Source of the DNA: JBBDYG01 sp040901765
GTDB taxonomy: Bacteria; Planctomycetota; Planctomycetia; Pirellulales; Lacipirellulaceae
Length of the DNA stretch: 46,376 nucleotides
Assembly: GCA_040901765.1 (NCBI GenBank)
Contig: JBBDYG010000023.1
Location: 1 to 46,376, forward strand
Direction of reading: 5' to 3'
Shown here piece after piece: positions 1 to 6,358 of this stretch. Position 1 is the stretch's first letter. The number at the start of each line of letters is the position of its first letter. The notes under the pieces are model-generated. The model ran no database searches, was not told the DNA's origin, and saw only the letters and a program-made list of their open reading frames with translations. The translations under genes and the position numbers were made by a program.

Positions 1-109
1 AATCCCGTGGACATATGGTAAGCGGCTTGGAGAGAATTTCAACGGGCTGCTAGGGCAAGGGAACGCTGATTGCGGTCGCCTATTCAGCTCAGTCGATGAA
101 ATTCAGCGG

Positions 110-928
110 TTATTCGCGAATCGCGCCCGAGTATGCGGGCAACACTAATCGCACCTCTCGCCCGGACTGTTCCAATCGGTAAGTTGCGATCGGCTTCTCC
201 GCTGGGCCGGCTTGGACCGATCCGTCGCTGACGCTGAATTGCGAACCGTGCCACGGGCAACAGACCGAGCCGCAGGCAAGCACCCCGCCGGCAAGCGATC
301 CACCACGGTGCGTGCAATGGTCGTCGAAGGCAACGAAACCCTCGTCGGAGCGGGCAACGACGAGGCGACGATCCCCGGCGTGTACCAACATCATTTGACC
401 CACTTCGAGTTCGTCCGCGCCGGGAATGGTCACAGCTTCGCCCGGTTCGCCTTCGACCGATTCCTCGCGCCATTTCCCCGCCCTAGCATATCGGTGATCA
501 ACGCCAATCTGATTTCGGTAAACGAGCGTGCCGCCGAGCCATCCACCGATTGTCATGAATCCCATTCCTAAGAACTCGAGTACCATCGCCATTGGCTCGG
601 GCTGTAACGAATCCCAATCGCGAAAGAACCAACTCGCGGCAACCAACGCTAGCGCCGTCACGTTGACGACCATGTGGTAGGTTCCACGCCGCTTTGCGGA
701 GCTATCGGGCGGAATCACATACAAATAATCAATCAGCCCCGGCGCGGCGGCGACGAGTCCCGTCACGACGACCGCAACGCTCGAATAAGCGCCCACGGTC
801 CAGGCCGTCTCCCAGCCGCCCAGCAGCCCCGCTAAATCAAACACCGGCGCCGCTACAATAAACGCCACCGGAAACGCAATCAGCATCGGGTGAATCGGAT
901 GGCTCTTGAAATGAGCTTTGCTGCGCAT
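110..928 (-). CDS. Membrane protein: DUF2231 domain fused to a Rieske [2Fe-2S] domain
   Basis: This 272-residue protein joins two modules. Residues about 10-140 hold four hydrophobic segments with the His-Pro-rich start (SHPIHPMLIAFP) typical of DUF2231 membrane proteins. Residues about 163-265 form a Rieske ferredoxin-like domain with both cluster-binding motifs visible: C205-T-H207 and C224-P-W-H227. The iron-sulfur cluster should therefore be complete, and the domain probably faces the cytoplasm or periplasm as an electron carrier attached to the membrane anchor. The start is well supported by GGGAGG seven bases upstream of the ATG. It stands alone on the minus strand; no dioxygenase or cytochrome partner is next to it. 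The electron donor and acceptor are unknown. Domain calls are firm; the redox role is inferred. Confidence 0.85.
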   Translation of the reverse strand: MRSKAHFKSHPIHPMLIAFPVAFIVAAPVFDLAGLLGGWETAWTVGAYSSVAVVVTGLVAAAPGLIDYLYVIPPDSSAKRRGTYHMVVNVTALALVAASWFFRDWDSLQPEPMAMVLEFLGMGFMTIGGWLGGTLVYRNQIGVDHRYARAGKWREESVEGEPGEAVTIPGADELEVGQMMLVHAGDRRLVVARSDEGFVAFDDHCTHRGGSLAGGVLACGSVCCPWHGSQFSVSDGSVQAGPAEKPIATYRLEQSGREVRLVLPAYSGAIRE

Positions 929-1022
929 GAGAAACCTCCCGGGAGAAAAGTGGCTGGGAGGCGACGCTGCAATTTAGGTGCCGGATGTTGCGGCTTCTAC
1001 TGTTTTCAGAATGAAATGAGTT

Positions 1023-1367
1023 TTACGGATTCAGCCATTGGGCCAATCGTGTCTTAATACGTTTCAGACGTTCGTCGCTGATTTCGCCCACCGCCCCGAG
1101 CAGCACATTTCCTTCGACGACTGCCAAACGGCCAATCCGAATGACGCTTGAAAGCTTCAGACCCGACGGAACGAAGTCAGAGTCACTTTGTTCCACAATT
1201 TCATCAAACCCACGATGGTAGTGCTTCCGCTGGGAGGAAATCATGCACGTCAGCCAATCGTCGTGTACTCCCGGTAGTCGAGCTAATAGTAAAGCCGGAC
1301 GGACCTTGCCTCCCGACAAGTTGGCCTGCGGAAATCGGAAAAGAACGATCTTACCCGGTTGTTTCAC
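1023..1367 (-). CDS. MazF/PemK-type endoribonuclease toxin
   Basis: A 114-residue protein with the PemK/MazF pattern: an N-terminal strand (PGKIVLFRFP), then SGGKVRPALLL, the region where the family carries its conserved Arg, and a later basic strand. Known members cut mRNA at short sequences and stop translation when freed from their antitoxin. The ATG overlaps the stop of the upstream small gene by four bases (ATGA), which is the usual antitoxin-then-toxin order and implies coupled translation. The length fits the family (about 110 residues). The match is by motif and context; the RNA target cannot be predicted. Confidence 0.75.
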   Translation of the reverse strand: MKQPGKIVLFRFPQANLSGGKVRPALLLARLPGVHDDWLTCMISSQRKHYHRGFDEIVEQSDSDFVPSGLKLSSVIRIGRLAVVEGNVLLGAVGEISDERLKRIKTRLAQWLNP

Positions 1368-1591
1368 GAGAACGCTTCTTTCAGATCGGAAACTGAATAC
1401 TCCGGACTGTCTTCATCTTCCATACCCCGCATTGCAAGCTGCAGTGACAGTTCCGACCACTGGCGATCTTCCTGAGCAATCTGTTCTTGCTCAAGCTTGG
1501 CCTTCAAGGTTTCCGCAAATCGAAGAACCTCTGCCTGCATCGGTTCCGAAAGATCCTTGATGCACTGTTGAATTCTTTCGCCGACTGCCAT
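1364..1591 (-). CDS. Putative antitoxin (DUF2281-like) of the MazF/PemK pair
   Basis: A 75-residue acidic, helix-rich protein placed directly before the toxin gene. The segment LSEPMQAEVLRFAETLK resembles the helical core of DUF2281-type antitoxins found beside PemK/MazF or PIN toxins. The C-terminal half (many Glu and Asp) would be the toxin-neutralising part. The start at 1591 is chosen over an upstream ATG at 1612 because AAGGAG lies eight bases before it. It overlaps the toxin start by four bases. Identification rests mainly on the gene pairing; no clear DNA-binding fold can be read with certainty. Confidence 0.6.
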   Translation of the reverse strand: MAVGERIQQCIKDLSEPMQAEVLRFAETLKAKLEQEQIAQEDRQWSELSLQLAMRGMEDEDSPEYSVSDLKEAFS

Positions 1592-1709
1592 CGTCGTTAC
1601 TCCTTGTTCCACGCAGTATGGACATTCGAGAAATGCTTCTTCTCCATTTACACTACCATTATACGTACTTGGACTCGCTCAAGCGAAAGAAAACGGAGTA
1701 GTGTCGGAC

Positions 1710-2327
1710 TCACCGTTCGCCAATTCCCAGCACCTCGCGCAGCTTCCCGCGCGGCCGGTGATGATCGCCGCGCAGCAACACCGATCGCCAGCGCGGGCGT
1801 TCGTCATACATCACCGGCACCACGCCCGAAGAAGTCGGCCGCGGCACGGCGCTTGGCAGCAAGGTCGGCGCCGGAACGCCGTCGCGCGCGCCCAATAGAA
1901 TGATTAGCGCGTCGGGCTTGGTCAGTTGCAGGTAGAGCGGCTCGACCATTTTTCCACTGACCGACACCAACACGGGCGTGTCGGTATGCAGTCGTTGCAA
2001 GATGTCGCCGTTGCTCAGGTCGTTTCCATTGAGATCGACAACGCGCGATTCGGCCAGCGCGCCGGGGCCGCCGAGAACGAGCGTGCGGGTGTCGTTTTCC
2101 ACCTCGACTCGCAGTTCCGGCCACTGGGATTTCGGCACGGCCTGCCCCGCGACACGCCACGTGGCGCGGGGGCAGGTGAGCTTGATCTGCAGGGCCTCTT
2201 CATCTCCACTCGCAATGGCGGTCCCCACGACGGGCGGCACGTCACGCGGAGTCATTATCGAATCGTCGGCAGGACCGACCGAGCCAAACAGCAACACAAA
2301 TGAACACGGTGCAAAACAACTCATCAT
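1710..2327 (-). CDS. Secreted protein of unknown function
   Basis: About 205 residues. The start at 2327 is preferred because AGAAGAGG lies six bases upstream, and it gives a short signal-peptide-like N-terminus (MMSCFAPCSFVLLFGSVGPA). A much longer upstream extension of the same frame reads as low-quality sequence and is rejected. The mature part is a mixed alpha/beta protein with no motif I recognise (for example TLVLGGPGALAESRVVDLNGNDL), and the C-terminus is basic. It sits downstream of lpxA on the same strand with a 160-base gap, so it may be an independent unit. No function is proposed. Confidence 0.5.
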   Translation of the reverse strand: MMSCFAPCSFVLLFGSVGPADDSIMTPRDVPPVVGTAIASGDEEALQIKLTCPRATWRVAGQAVPKSQWPELRVEVENDTRTLVLGGPGALAESRVVDLNGNDLSNGDILQRLHTDTPVLVSVSGKMVEPLYLQLTKPDALIILLGARDGVPAPTLLPSAVPRPTSSGVVPVMYDERPRWRSVLLRGDHHRPRGKLREVLGIGER

Positions 2328-2489
2328 AGGGAGCCTCTTCTTGGGGGAATCGCAAAGAGTTCGCAGTATACCCGCGGCAGGACGAGTGCGCCAAAGTGGC
2401 AATGCGGTGGGAAGAGTCGGGACACCGTTGGCCGAGACGTAGATTGGCTTCACTAAAGGACTTACGCGGATGCCGGTCAAATGGCAGGT

Positions 2490-3410
2490 TCAACCCACAA
2501 GCCGCTTATCGAGTGCATCGGCTTCCACGTCGAGATCGGAGTCGTCGCGCATCAGGCGCACGGTGGCGCGGGGCGGGGTGCGGCGTTCGCTCGTGATGCC
2601 ACGCGTCGTCGTGCGGAGGAATGGTTCGAAATCGGCGGCGACACCACTGGTGAATCGCTGAACCAGCGTGGCAAGGATTTCGCACCACAATTTTCCGCTG
2701 CGATAAACGGCGCGGTAAGCGTCCTTCAGTTCCTGCATTTCGGTTGGCGTGAAGCCGGCGCGCTTCAGTCCCACGCGATTCATGCCGACCACCAGCGACG
2801 AACTGCCGTCAATCATAACAAACGGCGGCACGTCTTGAATGATACGGGCCATGCCGCCGATCATCGCTAACCGTCCGACGCGACAGAACTGATGCACGGC
2901 CACACCGCCGCCGAGATAGGCGCGGTGATCGACACGAACGTGGCCGCCCAGCATCACGTTGTTCGCGAGAATGACGTTGTCGGCAATTTGGCAATCGTGG
3001 GCCACGTGGGCCGCGACCATGAGCAGGCAGTCGTTGCCGATCGTTGTGAAATGGGGCCGCTCCATCGCGCGATGGATCGTCACGTTCTCGCGGATCACGT
3101 TCCGAGCGCCAATCAGGACTCCGCCCGGTGCAGCCGGACGATTGAGGTGCTGGGGCATGCCGCCGATGACCGCCCCTTCGCCGATTTCCGTATTCGGGCC
3201 AATCACGGTGTCGGCCTTCACGCTGACCCGCGCCGCCAGGCGGCAGCCTTCGGCGATCGCTACCCCCGCTTCGACGACGCAAAACGGTCCGATTTGGACG
3301 TCCGGGGCGATCTTGGCGGCAGGGCTGATGACAGCCAGCGGGTGAATCGGCACTGGCGGGTTCCTCAACGCGGATGGGACCGGGGCGGATTTTAAGATTT
3401 CCGCCTTCAC
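2490..3410 (-). CDS. lpxA: Acyl-[ACP]-UDP-N-acetylglucosamine O-acyltransferase
   Basis: LpxA adds the first fatty acyl chain to UDP-GlcNAc, the first step of lipid A synthesis in the cytoplasm. The protein is built of hexapeptide repeats (left-handed beta helix) from about residue 20 to 190, with the catalytic region AHVAHDC that corresponds to the essential histidine of the E. coli enzyme, and the substrate loop GGMPQHL. The C-terminal helical domain follows. At 306 residues it is about 40 longer than the E. coli enzyme, mainly as a polar C-terminal tail. The start codon is GTG; no in-frame ATG gives a full N-terminal repeat. Here lpxA is separated from lpxD/fabZ, which are not in the window. 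Confidence 0.9.
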   Translation of the reverse strand: MKAEILKSAPVPSALRNPPVPIHPLAVISPAAKIAPDVQIGPFCVVEAGVAIAEGCRLAARVSVKADTVIGPNTEIGEGAVIGGMPQHLNRPAAPGGVLIGARNVIRENVTIHRAMERPHFTTIGNDCLLMVAAHVAHDCQIADNVILANNVMLGGHVRVDHRAYLGGGVAVHQFCRVGRLAMIGGMARIIQDVPPFVMIDGSSSLVVGMNRVGLKRAGFTPTEMQELKDAYRAVYRSGKLWCEILATLVQRFTSGVAADFEPFLRTTTRGITSERRTPPRATVRLMRDDSDLDVEADALDKRLVG

Positions 3411-3486
3411 CCACTATCGGCCGTTCCGATCGTGCCGGCTTAACCGAAGATGCCGGCAGACGCCGCCTGCGGAGAGTGGCACGTCG

Positions 3487-3524
3487 GCGAGTTTCTCCGA
3501 AACTCGCGAGAATTTCGATTCTCG
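3487..3524. repeat. Two adjacent hairpins between lpxA and the TPR gene
   Basis: gcgagtttc (3487-3495) pairs with gaaactcgc (3499-3507) around a three-base loop, and cgagaat (3507-3513) pairs with attctcg (3518-3524) around a TTCG loop. The two stems abut. A related string with gagtttct and cgagaatttcg occurs at 9102-9121 after ftsK. There is no T-run, so this is not a standard terminator. Confidence 0.6.
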
Positions 3525-3557
3525 TATACAGACTTGGCTGGGCGAATCGGCGGTCGG

Positions 3558-3586
3558 TTGGAATCACTGGCTCGCTCCGCTAAGAT
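3558..3586 (+). promoter_or_regulatory. Candidate sigma-70-type promoter of the TPR gene
   Basis: TTGGAA (3558-3563) and TAAGAT (3581-3586) are separated by 17 bases, 44 bases before the TPR gene ATG at 3630. Each box matches the consensus at four of six positions. Prediction only. Confidence 0.4.
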
Positions 3587-3629
3587 TCCGATAGCAACGA
3601 CTGCGTCCCTTCCTCTGGAGACCGCCCTG

Positions 3630-3965
3630 ATGGCCACCGCACCTGAACTCTACGACGAAGCGGACAAGCTCAAGGCTGCGGGCACTTTGCCGGCAGCCGC
3701 CGAGAAGCTGCAAGCAGCGATAGCGGCCGACCCGAATTACGCCCTCGCGCATTCCGCACTGGCCGTGGTGCTGCAAAGGCTCGGCCAGCACGAGGCGGCG
3801 ATCCAAGCGGCACAGAAGGTATGCGAGCTAGAGCCGTCCGACCCGTTTAGCTTCACGGCCCTCAGCGTCACGTTTCAACGGGCATACGCCGGCACAAATC
3901 AGATGGAGTACATCCGCCTTGCCGAAGACGCGATGGAGCGCAGCCGCATGTTGCAAACGCGATGA
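3630..3965 (+). CDS. Small TPR-repeat protein
   Basis: A 111-residue soluble protein made of about two to three tetratricopeptide repeats; the best is residues about 17-65 (AAIAADPNYALAHSALAVVL followed by the GQHEAAIQAAQKVCELEPSD turn). TPR proteins act as protein-binding scaffolds. The start at 3630 is supported by GGAG nine bases upstream; the reading frame extends further upstream but without a start signal or family-like sequence. There is no signal peptide. It is a single-gene unit between lpxA and a convergent DUF3467 gene, so the partner is unknown. Confidence 0.75.
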   Translation: MATAPELYDEADKLKAAGTLPAAAEKLQAAIAADPNYALAHSALAVVLQRLGQHEAAIQAAQKVCELEPSDPFSFTALSVTFQRAYAGTNQMEYIRLAEDAMERSRMLQTR

Positions 3966-4009
3966 CGCGTTCAGAACTGCCGCTTGCGGCTTAGCGCGAA
4001 AAGCCACCG

Positions 4010-4360
4010 TTACGCCTGATTCTGCCCGCGGCCGACGACGCGCTTCTGCACATCGGTTTCTAGCACCCCGAAGGCTTGCTCGTGCCTTTGAACCGAAAGG
4101 TGGAGCGCTTGCAGCATCCGCTTGGCTGTGAAGTAGTTGGTGACAATCCGTTGCTTCACTTGCACCGGTTCGGTAGGCACGCCGAAGGGCTGGGCATTCA
4201 GGCCAAAGTCGAGGATCAACTCTTCGGGCGTGCCCGTCACGCGGCAGAAGTTCGCGTACGTGCAGATCGAGTCCTTGTCATCGACCTCCACTCGCCGTTG
4301 TTGCGGCTGCTGTGCTGGTTCCCCGTCGGTCTTGGGAGCGGTTTCGGTTTTTTCTGCCAC
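4010..4360 (-). CDS. DUF3467 family protein
   Basis: A 116-residue protein. After a Gln/Pro-rich 25-residue leader comes the DUF3467-like core: CTYANFCRVTGTPEELILDF, then a strand and a helix (QRIVTNYFTAKRMLQALHLS) and a C-terminal QRHEQAFGVLE. This family is small, widespread and of unknown function. The start is GTG, supported by AAAGGA eight bases upstream. It is convergent with the TPR gene (45 bases between stops) and has no obvious operon partner, although rsmG lies upstream on the same strand 98 bases away. Confidence 0.75.
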   Translation of the reverse strand: MAEKTETAPKTDGEPAQQPQQRRVEVDDKDSICTYANFCRVTGTPEELILDFGLNAQPFGVPTEPVQVKQRIVTNYFTAKRMLQALHLSVQRHEQAFGVLETDVQKRVVGRGQNQA

Positions 4361-4457
4361 GGCAGTAGTCCTTTTATATCGAGCATGGAATGGTGAGCGG
4401 AAACCTCTTCGAGTTTATGAGAATCGCCGTGCTTTGGCTATCCCTTGGCGAAGCGGT

Positions 4458-5108
4458 CTAGCCAGCCAAGTCCGGCCGGTAAATTCGCAGAATCACACTC
4501 TCCGCGTCGGTCCGCGGCGTCGTATAGGTGGCTGCTTTACGCAGTTCGAGACCTTTAAGCAAACCGTGATGCCGGGCTTCGCCACGTTCTTCGGTCCAAG
4601 AACGGCCTTTTATGAGCAGCAACTGATCGAAGGCATCCCAATGGGGTTCGAGCCAATTCAGAATCTTTCGCAACGGCGCCACGGCGCGGACCAATAGGGT
4701 ATCGAACGTGGTTAGTTCGAGCACCTCCTCTGCCCGCGACGGAAAAACCGCGACGGGCAGCGCCAATTCGGCAACCATTGCCTCCACCGCTTGAGCTTTC
4801 TTGCCGACCGATTCGCACACGCTGACTTTGAGATCGGGCCGGACGATCGCCAGGATCAGTCCCGGCACGCCACCCCCCGTTCCGATATCGAGCACCCGCT
4901 GCCCACGATCGATGAGCTTGGAAAGCTCCAGGCTATCGACCACGTCGCGCGTTACGAACTTTTCGAGCGTGGTGTGGCGCGTGAGATTGAGCTTCTCGTT
5001 CCACGCCCAAAGCTGCTCGCGATAAGCGTCCAGCCGCTCGATTTGCTCGGCCGTGAATTCGATCCCGCTGGCGGCGAGTTCCGTTGCGAGAGTATCGTGG
5101 GAATCCAT
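4458..5108 (-). CDS. rsmG: 16S rRNA (guanine-527-N7) methyltransferase
   Basis: RsmG methylates G527 of 16S rRNA using S-adenosylmethionine. The 216-residue protein has the Rossmann SAM-binding motif VLDIGTGGGVPGLILAI, the acidic strand VSVCES that holds the ribose, and the later RAVAPL strand. The start at 5108 (MDSHDTLATEL) gives the usual family length; an upstream in-frame ATG at 5171 would add 21 residues encoded by the C-rich repeat described at 5122-5140 and is considered unlikely. No good ribosome-binding site is seen before either start. It is divergent from truB, with a palindromic repeat between the two. Confidence 0.92.
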   Translation of the reverse strand: MDSHDTLATELAASGIEFTAEQIERLDAYREQLWAWNEKLNLTRHTTLEKFVTRDVVDSLELSKLIDRGQRVLDIGTGGGVPGLILAIVRPDLKVSVCESVGKKAQAVEAMVAELALPVAVFPSRAEEVLELTTFDTLLVRAVAPLRKILNWLEPHWDAFDQLLLIKGRSWTEERGEARHHGLLKGLELRKAATYTTPRTDAESVILRIYRPDLAG

Positions 5109-5121
5109 ATGGAACTTGGGT

Positions 5122-5140
5122 CTGGGGGCTGGGGGCTGGC
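5122..5140. repeat. Short G-rich heptamer repeat upstream of rsmG
   Basis: Two full units of ctggggg (5122-5128 and 5129-5135) and a partial third. On the rsmG coding strand these read as C-rich CAGCCCC units starting 13 bases before the ATG. A very similar heptamer array precedes lysC at 19850-19884. Confidence 0.6.
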
Positions 5141-5201
5141 GAAATAGCGGCGAGAATGCAGTATCCTGCACCGGTCCATGTATTGGCTACCGGGGCCGAG
5201 C

Positions 5202-5266
5202 GTAGCTGAATTCGCAAGAATTCAGCATGTGCCGGAAATAAGCTGAACTCTTGCGAGTTCAGCTAC
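5202..5266. repeat. 65-bp palindromic element with two hairpins
   Basis: gtagctgaa (5202-5210) and ttcagctac (5258-5266) form the ends. Inside are two perfect hairpins: gctgaattc/gaattcagc (5205-5226, loop gcaa) and agctgaactc/gagttcagct (5241-5264, loop ttgc). It fills the space between the divergent rsmG and truB genes. It resembles the dispersed REP-like elements of many bacterial genomes; only this copy was seen in the window. Confidence 0.75.
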
Positions 5267-5293
5267 ACTGGCAACCGGGGGAAACGAACTGGC

Positions 5294-6166
5294 ATGTTCG
5301 GCGTGCTCAATATTCACAAGCCGGCCAGGTGTACGTCGCGTGACGTGGTGAACCGCGTGCAACGATTAGTGCGGCCCGTGAAGGTGGGCCACGCCGGCAC
5401 GCTCGACCCGCTGGCGACCGGCGTGCTGTTGGTTTGCGTTGGTCCTGCGACGCGGCTGTTGGAATATGCCCATCGATTTCCGAAGAGCTACCGCGGCTCG
5501 TTCTTGTTGGGGCGGCACAGTGCTTCGGACGATCTCGAAAGCGAAGTCATCGAGTTGGCCGATGCCGCCATTCCCACCCGCGATGCCGTCGATGCCGCGG
5601 TGCCCAAATTCGTGGGCGAGATCATGCAACGGCCGCCGGCTTTTTCCGCCGTGAAAGTCGAAGGGCGGCGGGCTTACAAACTTGCTCGGAGCGGCAAGCC
5701 GGTCGAGCTTGCCGAGAAGCCAGTCACCATCCATTCGCTAAACGTCGTGGAATATCAGTACCCTCAACTCATGCTCGACATTCGCTGTGGCAGCGGCACC
5801 TATATTCGCTCGCTTGGCCGCGACTTCGCGGCGGAACTTGGCACCGCGGCAGTAATGTCGGCTTTGGTGCGAACGTCAATTGGACCGTTCCACCTAAAAG
5901 ATGCTTTGCCGCTCGACGAAGTAACGGTCGAGTCGCTGGCAAATCGCCTTCAATCGCCCCTTGGGCTGCTCGACGGAATGCCCACCGTGACCGTCACCGA
6001 TGCCGAGGTGGCGACGATCTGCCGGGGGATAGCTATTCCTGGCGGGGCGACCGTGGGCGAAGTTGCCGCCGTTGATGTGTCGGGCGCTTTGGTGGCAATT
6101 CTTGTCTCGGCGGGCGAAGGTTTGTTACGGCCGCAACGGGTGTTTTTGCCCGAGCGATGCAACTGA
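5294..6166 (+). CDS. truB: tRNA pseudouridine(55) synthase
   Basis: TruB converts U55 to pseudouridine in the T-arm of most tRNAs. The 290-residue protein begins with LNIHKPARCTSRDVVNRV and carries the catalytic motif GHAGTLDPLATGVL with the nucleophile Asp38, then the FPKSYRG and RPPAFSAVKVEGRRAYKLAR motifs and the CGSGTYIRSLGRD motif. The length and the short C-terminal PUA-like part fit bacterial TruB. The expected rbfA/infB neighbours are absent; here it is followed by ftsK after about 190 bases. The family assignment is secure. Confidence 0.96.
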   Translation: MFGVLNIHKPARCTSRDVVNRVQRLVRPVKVGHAGTLDPLATGVLLVCVGPATRLLEYAHRFPKSYRGSFLLGRHSASDDLESEVIELADAAIPTRDAVDAAVPKFVGEIMQRPPAFSAVKVEGRRAYKLARSGKPVELAEKPVTIHSLNVVEYQYPQLMLDIRCGSGTYIRSLGRDFAAELGTAAVMSALVRTSIGPFHLKDALPLDEVTVESLANRLQSPLGLLDGMPTVTVTDAEVATICRGIAIPGGATVGEVAAVDVSGALVAILVSAGEGLLRPQRVFLPERCN

Positions 6167-6358
6167 GCACCCCTCTAACGAGTATGCCGGCAACGCCGCG
6201 TGCAGCGGTCCGGTGCTAACAGTTTCTCCGGTTCGTCTCAAGTATTGCATGATGCGTGTCGCAACGCCGTTAGCGAGCTCCACGGAGTTTGTGTTGCGAA
6301 AAGACATCGTTGGCCGACACTGGCGATAGCGGTCAGACTGCGCGCTCTCGTACTACCC

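Noticed and set aside
3450..3629. N-terminal extension of the TPR protein frame
   Set aside because: It would be encoded by hairpin and promoter-like sequence, and the ATG at 3630 has a good ribosome-binding site.
4137..4697. 186-residue plus-strand frame across the DUF3467 and rsmG genes
   Set aside because: Shadow of two minus-strand genes with clear family motifs.
6200..6358. Upstream extension of FtsK
   Set aside because: The sequence is not family-like and lies between truB and the membrane helix region; the ATG at 6359 gives a normal N-terminus.
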